Positions 38,454-47,903 of a stretch of 64,000 bases of DNA are shown in pieces; position 1 is the first letter of the stretch, and each line of letters begins with the position of its first letter. Position numbers and translations under genes: made by a program. The DNA is from Rhizobium sp. Root482. Its GTDB lineage: Bacteria > Pseudomonadota > Alphaproteobacteria > Rhizobiales > Rhizobiaceae. The notes under the pieces are model-generated. The model did no database searches. It was not told the DNA's origin and saw only the letters and a program-made list of their open reading frames with translations. Location of the stretch: contig NZ_LMFA01000025.1 of the NCBI RefSeq assembly GCF_001426565.1, forward strand, positions 1-64,000, written 5' to 3'.

Positions 38454-38480
38454 AAAAGCCCGGCAAAAGTCCGGGCTTTT
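38454..38480. terminator. Bidirectional intrinsic terminator
   Basis: AAAAGCCCGG (38454-38463) and CCGGGCTTTT (38471-38480) form a perfect 10-bp stem with flanking A and T runs on both strands. It serves the small exported-protein gene (+) and the tRNA-Leu (-), which converge here. Confidence 0.8.
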
Positions 38481-38521
38481 CGCAAAAGCCGGACCGGCAG
38501 AGTATAAAATGGGGTGTGGAG

Positions 38522-38606
38522 TGGTGCCCCATGCCGGAATCGAACCAGCACTCCTTTCGGAACTCGATTTTGAGTCGAGCGCGTCTACCAGTTCCGCCAA
38601 TGGGGC
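38522..38606 (-). tRNA. tRNA-Leu (anticodon CAA)
   Basis: An 85-nt tRNA on the minus strand. Acceptor arms GCCCCAT / ATGGGGC, a D-arm with GGCGGAACTGGTAGACGC, anticodon arm CTCGA-CTCAAAA-TCGAG with anticodon CAA, a long variable arm (TTCCGAAAGGAG; class II, as leucine tRNAs), T-arm GCTGG-TTCGAAT-CCGGC, then the discriminator A and an encoded CCA. It reads UUG codons. Confidence 0.95.
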
Positions 38607-38631
38607 ACGGATACCTTTCAGGTAGCAAGTG

Positions 38632-38661
38632 CGTGTACACGAACCGTTTCCGCCGGGTCAA
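38632..38661 (-). promoter_or_regulatory. Possible promoter of tRNA-Leu
   Basis: On the minus strand TTGACC (38661-38656) and TACACG (38637-38632) are 18 bp apart, 26 bp before the mature 5' end of the tRNA. The -35 matches consensus at five of six bases, the -10 weakly. Confidence 0.4.
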
Positions 38662-38782
38662 CACCGATTTTCCCAGATCAGCCACCAGGCATCACAAAAC
38701 TGTGCGGCACCTTGCGCAGCGGCGCATTTACACTATCGGCAATCCTGCCTAAAAGGCGGTGAAAGCCAATTGGAATTCCTTC

Positions 38783-39370
38783 ATGCTGCGCCGCCTCTAC
38801 GACTGGACCATGTCGCTTGCCGCCCGCAAATCGGCCGAAACCTGGCTGGCGGTCATCGCCTTCGTCGAAAGTTCCGTGTTTCTCGTGCCCGCCGACGTGC
38901 TGTTCCTGCCCATGGCGCTTGCCCGGCCGGAGCGCGCCTGGCGCTATGCGGTGGTTGCCACCATTGCCTCGGTGCTCGGCGGCATCGCCGGCTGGTATAT
39001 CGGCCATTATGCCTTCGAGACGCTGGCCAAGCCGATCCTGCATTTCTACGGCAAGCTCGATGCTTTCGAGGCGATGAAAGCCTCGGTCGGCTACGAGACG
39101 CTGGTGCTCCTGCTCGTCACCTCGGGCCTGGCGCATCTGCCGCCGATCAAGGTGGTGACGATCCTTTCCGGCGCCGCCAATATCGATCTCGGCCTGTTCA
39201 TCGTTTCGGCGATCGTCGCGCGTGGCGCCCGTTTCTTCCTGCTCGCCTGGCTCCTGCGGCGATATGGCGAGGAAATCCGCCATTTCATCGAAAAGCGGCT
39301 GGGCGTGCTGGCCGCCGCCGCCGCCGGGCTGTTGATCGCCCTGTTTGTCGCCTATCGTTTCCTCGCCTGA
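38783..39370 (+). CDS. YqaA family (SNARE-associated/DedA-like) membrane protein
   Basis: A 195-residue membrane protein of the VTT/DedA-like group. It has about four to five hydrophobic helices: SLAARKSAETWLAVIAFVES, then AVVATIASVLGGIAGWYIG, LVLLLVTSGLAHLPPIKVVT and LLIALFVAYRFLA. The conserved SGLAHLPPIKVVTILSG block and the re-entrant pattern are typical of YqaA. Relatives support membrane lipid homeostasis. It starts at ATG 38783 (weak TTGGAA site); an upstream GTG was not chosen. Its stop overlaps the dsbB start (TGATG), so they are coupled. Confidence 0.88.
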   Translation: MLRRLYDWTMSLAARKSAETWLAVIAFVESSVFLVPADVLFLPMALARPERAWRYAVVATIASVLGGIAGWYIGHYAFETLAKPILHFYGKLDAFEAMKASVGYETLVLLLVTSGLAHLPPIKVVTILSGAANIDLGLFIVSAIVARGARFFLLAWLLRRYGEEIRHFIEKRLGVLAAAAAGLLIALFVAYRFLA

Positions 39371-39891
39371 TGGAGCCTTCCTTGAGCTACGAACCGACGT
39401 TGACCGATCGCCGCCTCCTGCCCGCCCTGCTTTCGACGCTCGGCATGGCCGCCACCGTCGGCGGGGCGCTCGCCTTCGAGCATCTCGGCGGCTATATTCC
39501 CTGCGCGCTCTGCCTGACGCAGCGCCTGCCTTATTACTGGGGTATTCCGATCGGTCTTTTGGCAATCGCCACGGCGGTTCTGCGGCTGCCGGTGCGGCTG
39601 ACCCGCCTGCTGCTTCTCGTCATCGGTCTCCTGATGCTGGTCGGCGCCGGTCTCGGCGTCTATCACTCCGGTGTCGAATGGCATTTCTGGGAAGGACCGG
39701 CTACCTGCGCGACAACGGCATCCGGCGTTTCCTCGAATGTCGGCGACCTGCTCGGCGATCTCAACAGCAAGCATGGGCCATCCTGCACGGATGCGGCGCT
39801 ACGCGTGCTCGGGCTGTCTTTCGCCGGCTGGAATGTCATCGCCAGCCTGATCCTCGCAGGCATCGCACTGCGCGGCGCGGCCAGAAGGTAA
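39370..39891 (+). CDS. dsbB: Disulfide bond formation protein B
   Basis: A 173-residue four-helix inner membrane protein. It carries the quinone-linked pair IPCALCLTQRLPYYW (Cys-x2-Cys near residue 37) and a periplasmic loop with two further Cys residues (GPATCATT and GPSCTDA), the DsbB layout. It re-oxidises DsbA by passing electrons to ubiquinone. It is translationally coupled to the YqaA gene upstream. No dsbA is in the window. Confidence 0.92.
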   Translation: MEPSLSYEPTLTDRRLLPALLSTLGMAATVGGALAFEHLGGYIPCALCLTQRLPYYWGIPIGLLAIATAVLRLPVRLTRLLLLVIGLLMLVGAGLGVYHSGVEWHFWEGPATCATTASGVSSNVGDLLGDLNSKHGPSCTDAALRVLGLSFAGWNVIASLILAGIALRGAARR

Positions 39892-39926
39892 AGGCGCGGA
39901 CGGCTCAGGGAAAATCCCGGAGAAGA

Positions 39927-40484
39927 TTACGGCTGCAGTTCCACATCCCAGTAGAGATAGTCCATCCAGCTCTGGTGCAGATGGTTGGGCGGGAACAGCC
40001 GGCCGTTGTTGTGGAGATCCTGCACGGTCGGATGGAACGGCTTCTGGTGCGGGAACATGCCGGCCTGGCGTGGCAGCTTGCCGCCCTTGCGCAGATTGCA
40101 GGGCGAACAGGCGGCCACGACATTTTCCCAGGTGGTCTGGCCGCCGCAGCAGCGCGGGATCACATGATCGAAGGTCAGATCGTCGGGCGAGCCGCAATAC
40201 TGGCATTCGAACCGGTCGCGCAGAAAGACGTTGAACCGGGTGAAGGCCGGATGGCGCGACGGCTGGACATAGCTCTTCAGGCAGACGACGCTCGGCAGGC
40301 GCATGGAAAAGCTCGGCGAGGACACCTGATGCTCGTATTCGGCCAGGATATGCACACGGTCGAGAAAGACGGCCTTGATCGCGTCCTGCCAGGACCAGAG
40401 CGACAAGGGATAGTAACTCAGCGGCCTATAGTCAGCGTTCAGCACGAGCGCCGGAAGGCCATGTGGTGAGACTGCAATCGTCAA
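39927..40484 (-). CDS. HNH endonuclease family protein
   Basis: A 185-residue HNH nuclease of the common rhizobial housekeeping type. The zinc pairs CQYCG and CSPCN flank the HNH core: LTFDHVIPRCCGGQTTWENV, with His-Asp and Asn in place. Preceding it is a conserved NADYRPLSYYPLSLWSWQDA domain. The TTG start at 40484 follows GGGAG about 10 bp upstream. The HNH fold suggests DNA nicking or cleavage, though members of this family have no demonstrated target. It is convergent with dsbB, and the 107 bp to the next gene hold no clear signal. Confidence 0.9.
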   Translation of the reverse strand: MTIAVSPHGLPALVLNADYRPLSYYPLSLWSWQDAIKAVFLDRVHILAEYEHQVSSPSFSMRLPSVVCLKSYVQPSRHPAFTRFNVFLRDRFECQYCGSPDDLTFDHVIPRCCGGQTTWENVVAACSPCNLRKGGKLPRQAGMFPHQKPFHPTVQDLHNNGRLFPPNHLHQSWMDYLYWDVELQP

Positions 40485-40591
40485 GCCAGTATACTCCCGC
40501 TCGATTCGGCACCTGTACCTTCTATATTAGGCGCGTTGCGTCAGGATTGTGAAGATAAAAGGAAAAAGTCGGGCGAAAGATTCGCTTTTTT

Positions 40592-41239
40592 CTAGGGTGG
40601 CACCGGCAGGCCGTCGCGCCGCATCTGGGTGGCGTAATAGGCCCAGAAAAGCCGGGCGGCGACGCTGCGCCAGGGAGACCACAGTTCCGTCAGCGCTTCG
40701 AGCTCGCGCGCCGAAGGCCGAGCATCAAGCGCCAGAGCATGACCGACGGCATTTTGCAGCGCCACATCGCCCACGGGAAAGACGTCCGGATGGCCGGCGC
40801 AGAACAGCAGATAGACCTGCGCCGTCCAGCCGCCGATCCCCTTGATCGCCGTAAGCTCGGCGATTGCGGTGGCGCCGTCCATCAGGCAGATCGCCTCCAG
40901 GTCGAGCTCGCCGTCCAGGACGACGCGCGCCACCCGCCGCAGCGCATCGGCCTTTGCCCGTGACAGTCCCACCGCCCTGCAATCATCGTCCGACAGGGCG
41001 GCGACCGCAGGGGCGCTGATTTTGCCCAGCGCCGTCTCCATGCGCGACCAGATCGCCGCCGCACTGGCTTTCGAGACCATCTGCGAAACGATGATATTGG
41101 CAATGCCCGGATAGCCGGGATCGGCGCGGCGCAGCGGCACCGGGCCGGCGCTCGCCACCACCGGTTCCAACCGTGCATCGAGCATCACCAGGCCGGCAAG
41201 CCCGGCGGCAATGTCCTCATGGGTGCGGATGATCCGCAT
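40592..41239 (-). CDS. DNA-3-methyladenine glycosylase family protein
   Basis: A 215-residue helix-hairpin-helix glycosylase of the AlkA/MpgII kind. It holds the HhH motif ELTAIKGIGGWTAQVYLLF with the catalytic Asp in HPDVFPVGDVALQNAV. It removes alkylated adenine or guanine in base-excision repair. The start ATG at 41239 matches MRIIRTHEDIA; longer upstream frames are not supported. It is divergent from gluQ, with 100 bp between starts. Confidence 0.9.
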   Translation of the reverse strand: MRIIRTHEDIAAGLAGLVMLDARLEPVVASAGPVPLRRADPGYPGIANIIVSQMVSKASAAAIWSRMETALGKISAPAVAALSDDDCRAVGLSRAKADALRRVARVVLDGELDLEAICLMDGATAIAELTAIKGIGGWTAQVYLLFCAGHPDVFPVGDVALQNAVGHALALDARPSARELEALTELWSPWRSVAARLFWAYYATQMRRDGLPVPP

Positions 41240-41339
41240 TCGAAACCCTCCGGCGGCCGCTGCCCTCCTCATGCCATGTCCGCTGCGCCAGCGGAGCAAA
41301 ACGGATGGCCGGCCGCGTCCTTCCATGCCAAAAGAAACC

Positions 41340-42227
41340 ATGGATAGACGTTTGTCAAAACCACCGGTGTTTCGCTTCGCGCCCAGCCCCAATGGCCTGC
41401 TGCATCTCGGCCATGCGCTGTCGGCCCTTCTCAACCACGACATGGCCAAGGTCGAAGCTGGCCGCTTCCTGCTGCGGGTCGAGGATATCGACGCCGCCCG
41501 CTGCACCCCTGAATTCGAGGCGGCGATCTTCGAGGATCTCGACTGGCTGGGGCTTTCCTTCGAGGAGCCGGTGCGGCGCCAGTCGGACCATCTGGACGTC
41601 TACCGGCAGGCACTCGAGTTGCTGGCCGATCGCGATCTCGTCTATCCCGCCTTCCTGACGCGCGGCGAAATCCGCAATGCCGTCAGCGTATTCGAGGCAG
41701 AGGGCAAGGCATGGCCACGCGATCCGGATGGCGCGCCGCTCTATCCGGGCAGCGAAAAGACCTTGTCACCGGCGGATCGGCGCGCCCTGCTTGAAAGCGG
41801 CAGGCCATATGCCTGGCGGCTCGATATGGCAAAGGCGCTCGCCCAGGTGGGCAAGCCGCCGACATGGCTGGAAAGCGGGTTTGGTCCGGAGGGAGAAACG
41901 GGCACGATCACGGCCGATCCGGCCGCATGGGGCGATGTGATCCTGTCACGTTCCGATGCGCCTTCCAGCTACCATCTGGCGGTGACGGTGGACGATGCGC
42001 TGCAGGGCGTGAGCCATGTGGTGCGTGGGCGGGATCTCTTCCATGCCACCTCCGTACACCGGCTGTTGCAGCAATTGCTGGACTTGCCGCAGCCCGCCTA
42101 CCATCACCATCGCCTGATCCTCGGGGAGGATGGGCGCAAGCTTTCGAAAAGCAATCGCGATACCGGAATCTCCGCCTTTCGCCAGGCGGGCAAGACGCCG
42201 GACGACCTGCGCGCGATGATCCTATAG
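41340..42227 (+). CDS. gluQ: tRNA glutamyl-Q(34) synthetase GluQRS
   Basis: A 295-residue shortened glutamyl-tRNA-synthetase paralogue that attaches glutamate to queuosine in tRNA-Asp. It carries FRFAPSPNGLLHLGHALSAL (HIGH signature), RVEDIDAARC and a KMSKS-type GRKLSKSNRD, and lacks the C-terminal anticodon-binding domain of GltX, which is the GluQ hallmark. It overlaps the end of the convergent YihY gene by 6 bp. Confidence 0.93.
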   Translation: MDRRLSKPPVFRFAPSPNGLLHLGHALSALLNHDMAKVEAGRFLLRVEDIDAARCTPEFEAAIFEDLDWLGLSFEEPVRRQSDHLDVYRQALELLADRDLVYPAFLTRGEIRNAVSVFEAEGKAWPRDPDGAPLYPGSEKTLSPADRRALLESGRPYAWRLDMAKALAQVGKPPTWLESGFGPEGETGTITADPAAWGDVILSRSDAPSSYHLAVTVDDALQGVSHVVRGRDLFHATSVHRLLQQLLDLPQPAYHHHRLILGEDGRKLSKSNRDTGISAFRQAGKTPDDLRAMIL

Positions 42228-43136
42228 GACGGTTTTCTCGGGGGTTTTGACCGTCTTGGCATCCTCTCCGCCCAGCCCCCTGATATGCTGAATCACCATG
42301 CGCTTGACCTTGTATTTCATGATCGCGGCGTTGATCTCCGCGCCGATGATGAAGATGACCCCGACAATATAGAGGAAGACGAGCGCGATCATGATCGACG
42401 CAAGCCCGGCATAGGTCGAGACGTAGTTGGCGAAGGTGGAGAGATAGGAGGCAAAGACATAGGCACCGACAGACCAGGCGGCGAGCGTCAGGATAATGCC
42501 CGGCAAAACATCGAGGATCTTGCGGCGACCATCGGGCAACCACAGATGGCTGACCACGAGCGCCGTCGTCAGCATGACGAAGACGCCAGCAAGGCTCCAG
42601 CTGTCGATCATGGTGAGAAGCGTGCTGAACCAGGGAAGATAGACGCTGGCATAGCGGATGGCGAGCGGCACCGCGACCAAGAGAATGCTGACGATGGCCA
42701 GCACCAGCACGCCCGCCAGCACGAAGGCCAGGCTGACGACGCGGGTCTTGTACCAGGCACGGCTTTCGGCAACGCGATAGGCGCGGTTGAGCGAGACGCG
42801 CAGGGCCTCCACGCCGTTGGAGGCGAAATAGGCGGCGGCCAGCACGGATATGGTGAGCAGCCCGCCGCGCGGAATGGTCAGCACCTGCACCACTTCGTCC
42901 GAAATCGGCTTGGCGATCGATTCCGGCCAAGTGTCGAAGATGAAATGTACCGCCGTCGTCGCAAACTGGTCGGCACCGAGAAAACTGCCGAGCGCCGTGC
43001 CGAAGATCAGGAAGGGAAAGATCGCCAAGAGGGTGGACAGCGCCACATGGCTTGCCATCGCCCAGCCGTCATCTTCACTGAAATGCCAGAGCGCGTCGAA
43101 GATGACCTTCCAGGTTATACGTATGAAGGCCGGCAT
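42222..43136 (-). CDS. YihY/virulence factor BrkB family membrane protein
   Basis: A 304-residue inner membrane protein with six hydrophobic segments (including ALSTLLAIFPFLIFGTALGS, LLTISVLAAAYFASNGVEA, VSLAFVLAGVLVLAIVSILL and LASIMIALVFLYIVGVIFII). The conserved GVEALRVSLNRAYRVAESR and FIIGAEINAAI motifs mark the YihY/BrkB family. Function is uncertain; it was once wrongly called RNase BN. The start has GAGAGG next to ATG 43136. It overlaps gluQ by 6 bp and is divergent from an SDR gene (91 bp). Confidence 0.9.
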   Translation of the reverse strand: MPAFIRITWKVIFDALWHFSEDDGWAMASHVALSTLLAIFPFLIFGTALGSFLGADQFATTAVHFIFDTWPESIAKPISDEVVQVLTIPRGGLLTISVLAAAYFASNGVEALRVSLNRAYRVAESRAWYKTRVVSLAFVLAGVLVLAIVSILLVAVPLAIRYASVYLPWFSTLLTMIDSWSLAGVFVMLTTALVVSHLWLPDGRRKILDVLPGIILTLAAWSVGAYVFASYLSTFANYVSTYAGLASIMIALVFLYIVGVIFIIGAEINAAIMKYKVKRMVIQHIRGLGGEDAKTVKTPEKTVL

Positions 43137-43227
43137 TCCCTCTCCAGCTGTCTCTCGTTTCGGGTGCGATTGTAACCCATGCACGAATATGGGAAACCGG
43201 GGGCGAATTTCTACAGGAAAAACCGGA

Positions 43228-44061
43228 ATGTCCAACCGTCCCTCGATCATCGTCACCGGCTGCTCGTCGGGCATCGGCGCCTGGTGCGCCCGTGCTCTTG
43301 ACAGAGACGGCTGGCGGGTCTTTGCAACCGTGCGCCGGCCTGAAGACCTGGCAGCGCTGGAAAATGACGGTATCGAAGCTTTTCTGATGGATTATACCAG
43401 GCCAGACACCATATCCAGCCTGGTGGACCAGGTTTTTGACCGAACCGGCGGCCGGCTGGACGCGCTGTTCAACAATGGCGCCTATGGCCAGGCGGGCGCG
43501 GTCGAGGACCTGCCGACCGAAGCCCTGCGGCTGCAGCTGGAAACCAATGTCATCGGCTGGCACGATCTGACGCGGCGGGTGATTCCGGCGATGCGGGCGC
43601 AGGGACAGGGGCGGATCGTCCAGTGTTCGTCCATTCTCGGCATCGTGCCCTATAAATGGCGGGGCGCCTACAATGCCTCGAAATTCGCGCTGGAAGGCCT
43701 GACATTGACGATGCGCATGGAACTGGAAGGCAGCGGCATAAAGGTGAGCCTGATCGAGCCCGGGCCGATAAGCTCCCGCTTCACAGCCAATGCGGTGACC
43801 CATATCGAGCGCTTCATCGACCTCACCGGCTCGGTACATGCCGCGGAATATGAAAGACAGATGCGCCGGCTGAAAGGCGAGAGCGGCAAGGCGCGCGGCA
43901 AGCTTGAGCCCGACGCAGTCTATGCTGTGCTAAAACGCGCCTTGACCGCCAGGGAGCCGAGGCCGCATTACATCGTGACGCAGCCGGCGAAACAGGGTGC
44001 GCTCTTGAAGAAGCTGCTGCCGGCCGCCTTGTTCTATCGTTTTATCGGCCGTCTCGGCTGA
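43228..44061 (+). CDS. SDR family oxidoreductase
   Basis: A 277-residue classical SDR. VTGCSSGIGAWCARALD binds cofactor near residue 10, FNNGAYGQ near 85, the catalytic Ser is in CSSILGIVPYKW and Tyr-x3-Lys in YNASKFALEG. ARG/R residues after strand 2 (VRRPEDL) favour NADP. Substrate unknown. AGGAA precedes the ATG. It is followed by a twin-TM protein gene 21 bp away on the same strand, and the two may be co-transcribed. Confidence 0.9.
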   Translation: MSNRPSIIVTGCSSGIGAWCARALDRDGWRVFATVRRPEDLAALENDGIEAFLMDYTRPDTISSLVDQVFDRTGGRLDALFNNGAYGQAGAVEDLPTEALRLQLETNVIGWHDLTRRVIPAMRAQGQGRIVQCSSILGIVPYKWRGAYNASKFALEGLTLTMRMELEGSGIKVSLIEPGPISSRFTANAVTHIERFIDLTGSVHAAEYERQMRRLKGESGKARGKLEPDAVYAVLKRALTAREPRPHYIVTQPAKQGALLKKLLPAALFYRFIGRLG

Positions 44062-44082
44062 CGGGAAAGCAAAGGACTTCAC

Positions 44083-44280
44083 ATGAACAGTTTCCTGACA
44101 GGTCTGACGCTGCTCGTCATGGGCCTTGTCGTCATCGTGCTCATTCGTGGTCTGATGACCATGGCAAAAGGCGGCAGCGGCAATAAGTCCAACAAGCTGA
44201 TGCAGGCCCGCATCTTCCTGCAGGCCCTGGCGATCGTGCTGATCATGCTGACGCTATGGATCACCGGCGGCGGTCGCTAG
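44083..44280 (+). CDS. Twin transmembrane protein (HIG1-domain-like)
   Basis: A 65-residue protein with two hydrophobic helices (about residues 5-26 and 44-62) separated by a short basic loop with GGSGNKSNKLMQARIFLQ. The KLMxxRxxxQ motif and twin helices resemble the HIG1 family, which includes respiratory-chain assembly factors. The function in bacteria is unproven. It ends 3 bp before the cobalamin adenosyltransferase gene, in a four-gene run. Confidence 0.85.
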   Translation: MNSFLTGLTLLVMGLVVIVLIRGLMTMAKGGSGNKSNKLMQARIFLQALAIVLIMLTLWITGGGR

Positions 44281-44283
44281 GCC

Positions 44284-44862
44284 ATGGTCAAGCTCAACAA
44301 GATCTATACGAAGACCGGCGACAACGGCACCACCGGGCTTGCCGCCGGGCCACGCCGGCTGAAGAGCGACCTGCGGGTCGAGGCCTACGGCACGATCGAC
44401 GAGGCCAATGCCGTGATCGGACTTGCGCGCCAGCACATGGGCTCCATGGACACCCTCGATAGCATGCTGATGCGCATCCAGAACGACCTGTTCGATCTCG
44501 GCGCCGACCTTTCGACGCCGGACACCGGAGAGACGCTCGCCTACGAACCGCTGCGGATCATCGTCGCCCAGGTGACGCGCCTCGAAACCGAGATCGATAT
44601 GCTGAACGCCGATCTTGAGCCCTTGCGCTCCTTCGTGCTTCCCGGCGGCAGCGGCGCGGCGGCGGCCCTGCACATGGCCCGCACGGTGACGCGGCGGGCG
44701 GAACGGCGGATGGTCGAACTGGCGCGGATGGACGGCGAAACCGTCAGCCCGCCGGCGCTTGCCTATGTCAACCGGCTCTCCGATTTCCTGTTCGTCGCGG
44801 CTCGCTGGACGAACGAAAAGGGACAGGCCGACGTGCTTTGGATTCCGGGAAAAAACAGATAA
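44284..44862 (+). CDS. PduO-type cob(I)yrinic acid a,c-diamide adenosyltransferase
   Basis: A 192-residue enzyme that adds the adenosyl group to cob(I)alamin. The ATP-binding KIYTKTGDNGTTGLAAG N-terminal motif, VEAYGTIDEANAVIG, and LPGGSGAAAALHMARTVTRRAERR (arginines that hold the triphosphate) are the PduO-type signature. The length fits a single-domain PduO. It stands between the twin-TM gene and a rhomboid gene; the shared operon is a conserved rhizobial layout. Confidence 0.92.
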   Translation: MVKLNKIYTKTGDNGTTGLAAGPRRLKSDLRVEAYGTIDEANAVIGLARQHMGSMDTLDSMLMRIQNDLFDLGADLSTPDTGETLAYEPLRIIVAQVTRLETEIDMLNADLEPLRSFVLPGGSGAAAALHMARTVTRRAERRMVELARMDGETVSPPALAYVNRLSDFLFVAARWTNEKGQADVLWIPGKNR

Positions 44863-44893
44863 GTTCGGACCGACCGCCGCTCCAGGGGATTTC

Positions 44894-45688
44894 ATGTTCA
44901 TACCGCTTCACGACACGAATTCCCTGAAGCATATCAAGGTCCAGTATGTGACGATCGGGCTGATCGCCATTAATGTGGTCATGTGGCTGCTGACCGGGCC
45001 ACTCTTTGCCACGGAAAGCTTTTCCGATGCCACGATCATGGGGCTCGGCTATATCCCCGCCATTGCCTTCGACTATGCCCAACTGGCGCCGGGCCTGATC
45101 CTGATCCCGGACGAGGCGACCTATCTCAGCTATTCCTTCCTGCATGGCGATTTCTGGCATCTGGCCAGCAATATGCTGTTTCTCTGGGTGTTCGGCGACA
45201 ATGTCGAGGATGCGCTCGGGCATTTTCGCTTCCTGATCTTCTATCTTCTCTGCGCCGCTGCCGGCGCCTTTGCGCATGGGCTTGTCGATACCACTTCGGA
45301 GGCGCCGCTGATCGGCGCATCCGGCGCCATTTCCGGCGTCGTCGCCGCCTATTTCCTGCTGCATCCGAAGGTGCGCGTCTGGGTGCTGGTGTTTTTTCGC
45401 ATCCCGCTGCCGCTGCCCGCCTTCATTCCGCTCGCGCTGTGGATCGGCCAGCAATTCCTGATGTTGGCCATCGAGCCCGATGGCGCCGTATCCTGGGCCG
45501 CCCATGTCGGCGGCATCCTCGCAGGACTGGTCCTAGTTGTCATTTTGCGACGCCGGGGCGTGCCGCTGTTCGACCGGACCATCGTCACGCCTCGCTCCGT
45601 GCGTCATGTCGAGGCGGCAGCCGACATCACCGCCGCACCTGCGTCGGGCGAAAGCGTCAGGTCCAGCCCTTGGGGACGGCCCTCCTGA
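44894..45688 (+). CDS. Rhomboid family intramembrane serine protease
   Basis: A 264-residue membrane protease with six helices. The catalytic Ser is in GASGAISGVVAAYF and the His in WAAHVGGILAGL, the GxSG...H dyad. HWHLASNML-type loop 2 residues (DFWHLASNMLFLWVFG) are present. It cleaves membrane proteins within the bilayer; no target is known. A C-terminal soluble tail of about 40 residues follows. The 286 bp after it (45689-45974) hold no gene and no clear promoter. Confidence 0.9.
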   Translation: MFIPLHDTNSLKHIKVQYVTIGLIAINVVMWLLTGPLFATESFSDATIMGLGYIPAIAFDYAQLAPGLILIPDEATYLSYSFLHGDFWHLASNMLFLWVFGDNVEDALGHFRFLIFYLLCAAAGAFAHGLVDTTSEAPLIGASGAISGVVAAYFLLHPKVRVWVLVFFRIPLPLPAFIPLALWIGQQFLMLAIEPDGAVSWAAHVGGILAGLVLVVILRRRGVPLFDRTIVTPRSVRHVEAAADITAAPASGESVRSSPWGRPS

Positions 45689-45974
45689 ACATTGTAGCGC
45701 AAGCCAGCGAAAAGCGGGGTTTTCGCGCCGGAGTGGCAGTTTGTGGTCTCTTCATCCCACGATGCGCAAGGGGCGTTGCCGATCGCCGCCGGGGACACGA
45801 GGCTTTCCTGTTGACGCAGTCGTGAGCTTCAGTATTTTCCCCGGGCAATCTTGCGGCCGTGGCAGGCGCAAAGATTGTAATTGCAGAAAAAACGCGTATC
45901 GATGTCGCCAACCGACAATCAGGCCGCTTCGTTAAAGCGCATTTTCCGGCAAACATTGTGTAAGGAAGGACATC

Positions 45975-46724
45975 ATGAAAATCCTGGTCACCGTCAAGCG
46001 GGTCGTCGATTACAATGTGAAGATCCGGGTCAAGCCGGATGGTTCCGGCGTCGAGCTTGCCAATGTGAAGATGTCGATGAACCCGTTCGATGAAATTTCG
46101 GTCGAGGAAGCGCTGCGGCTGAAGGAAGCCGGCAAGGCGGAAGAAGTCGTCGTCGTCTCGGTCGGTCCGGCCAAGGCCGAGGAGACGCTGCGCACGGCAC
46201 TTGCCATGGGCGCCGACCGGGCGATCCTGGTGGAGACCGACGATCAGGTCGAGCCGCTGGCCGTCGCCAAGATCATCAAGGGCGTGGCGGAAGCCGAGCA
46301 GCCGGGACTGATCATCGTCGGCAAGCAGGCGATCGACGACGACAGCAACCAGACCGGCCAGATGCTGTCGGCGCTTCTCGGTTGGGCGCAGGGCACCTTC
46401 GCCTCGAAAGTCGTGATCGGCGACGGCAAGGCGGAAGTGACCCGCGAAGTGGATGGCGGTCTGCAGACGATCGAGATCAAGCTGCCGGCGGTGGTGACCA
46501 CCGATCTTCGCCTGAACGAGCCGCGCTATGCCTCGCTGCCCAATATCATGAAGGCCAAGAAGAAGCCGCTCGACAAGAAGACGCCGGCCGATTTCGGCGT
46601 CGATACGGCCGCCCGCCTGAAGGTGCTGAAGACCGAGGAGCCGGAAGGCCGCAAGGCCGGCATCAAGGTGAAGACCGTCGCCGAACTCGTCGACAAGCTG
46701 AAAAACGAAGCTGGCGTCCTCTAA
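45975..46724 (+). CDS. etfB: Electron transfer flavoprotein subunit beta
   Basis: A 249-residue ETF beta subunit. It carries the AMP-binding [25 protein letters not shown] and [21 protein letters not shown] motifs; the C-terminal [14 protein letters not shown] region fits the family. With EtfA it moves electrons from acyl-CoA and other dehydrogenases to the quinone pool. AGGAAGG precedes the ATG. etfA begins 24 bp after it, so they form one operon. Confidence 0.97.
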   Translation: MKILVTVKRVVDYNVKIRVKPDGSGVELANVKMSMNPFDEISVEEALRLKEAGKAEEVVVVSVGPAKAEETLRTALAMGADRAILVETDDQVEPLAVAKIIKGVAEAEQPGLIIVGKQAIDDDSNQTGQMLSALLGWAQGTFASKVVIGDGKAEVTREVDGGLQTIEIKLPAVVTTDLRLNEPRYASLPNIMKAKKKPLDKKTPADFGVDTAARLKVLKTEEPEGRKAGIKVKTVAELVDKLKNEAGVL

Positions 46725-46748
46725 GGTCCAGGAAAGGGAGACTAAACC

Positions 46749-47678
46749 ATGGCCATTCTTCTTCTGGCAGACCACGACAATGCAAGCCTGTCCGACCAGA
46801 CTGCCAAGGCGCTGACGGCCGCCACCCAGATGGGCGGCGACGTTCATGTGCTGGTCGCCGGCAAGGGCGCGAAGGGCGCAGCCGATGCCGCCGCGAAACT
46901 CACCGGCGTCTCCAAGGTTCTGCTCGCCGAAAGCGACGACCTGGCCAATAATCTGGCTGAGCCGCTGGCGGCCCTCATCGTCTCGTTGGCCGGCAGCTAC
47001 GACACGATCGTCGCGGCCGCCACCTCCGTCGGCAAGAATGTCGCGCCGCGCGTTGCAGCCCTGCTCGATATCGTCCAGGTTTCGGAAATCACCGAAGTCC
47101 TTTCGGCTGATACGTTCAAGCGGCCGATCTATGCGGGCAACGCCATCCAGACCGTCCAGACCAGCGATCCGAAGAAGGTGATCACCGTGCGCACGGCCTC
47201 CTTCGCCTCGGCGTCGGAAGGCGGTTCGGCAGCGATCGAACCCGTCTCGGCCGCGGCCAATCCGGGCCTGTCCAGCTTCGTCAAGGACGCACTCTCTTCC
47301 TCCGACCGCCCGGAACTGACCTCCGCCAAGATCATCATCTCCGGCGGTCGCGCGCTTGGTTCCTCGGAAAAGTTCCAGTCGGTCATCCTGCCCGTCGCCG
47401 ACAAGCTCGGTGCCGCGGTCGGTGCCTCCCGCGCTGCCGTCGATGCGGGCTACGCCCCGAATGACTGGCAGGTCGGCCAGACCGGCAAAGTCGTTGCCCC
47501 GCAGCTCTATATCGCCTGCGGCATTTCCGGCGCCATCCAACATCTCGCCGGCATGAAGGACTCGAAGGTCATCGTCGCCATCAACAAGGACGAGGAAGCC
47601 CCGATCTTCCAGGTCGCCGATTACGGCCTCGTCGGCGACCTCTTCGAAATCCTTCCGGAACTCGAAAAGGCGCTGTGA
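46749..47678 (+). CDS. etfA: Electron transfer flavoprotein subunit alpha
   Basis: A 309-residue ETF alpha subunit. The N-terminal domain is like the beta subunit; the C-terminal domain holds FAD in [33 protein letters not shown] and [15 protein letters not shown] motifs. It pairs with EtfB. GGGAG precedes the ATG. The operon ends with an intrinsic terminator at 47700-47728, so the 3-hydroxybutyryl-CoA dehydrogenase gene that follows has its own start, although its acyl-CoA role matches. Confidence 0.97.
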   Translation: MAILLLADHDNASLSDQTAKALTAATQMGGDVHVLVAGKGAKGAADAAAKLTGVSKVLLAESDDLANNLAEPLAALIVSLAGSYDTIVAAATSVGKNVAPRVAALLDIVQVSEITEVLSADTFKRPIYAGNAIQTVQTSDPKKVITVRTASFASASEGGSAAIEPVSAAANPGLSSFVKDALSSSDRPELTSAKIIISGGRALGSSEKFQSVILPVADKLGAAVGASRAAVDAGYAPNDWQVGQTGKVVAPQLYIACGISGAIQHLAGMKDSKVIVAINKDEEAPIFQVADYGLVGDLFEILPELEKAL

Positions 47679-47699
47679 CCCTTTCTCCTACAGAATTCG

Positions 47700-47728
47700 A
47701 CGGCCGCGCATCCTGGCGCGGCCGTTTT
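47700..47728 (+). terminator. Intrinsic terminator of etfBA
   Basis: ACGGCCGCGC (47700-47709) and GCGCGGCCGT (47716-47725) make a perfect 10-bp stem with a six-base loop, then TTTT, 22 bp past the etfA stop. Confidence 0.85.
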
Positions 47729-47903
47729 CGTTTCTGAAACTATCACGCGCCGCAACAGGCTGCTGCGACGCGAATAAGGCTGGAAAATCGGCGACATTGC
47801 CTTTATCACTGGCACCGGGCTTCTGCGGCATGCGGCGGCCAATACTTTTTTTGCTGAACGGAAGTGCACCTGCGCTTTCGCATGGATGATGGAAGTCGGC
47901 TAG

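Noticed and set aside
45657-47543. A 628-codon frame antisense to etfBA
   Set aside because: Both ETF genes are well conserved; the antisense frame has no ribosome site and shadow-like composition.
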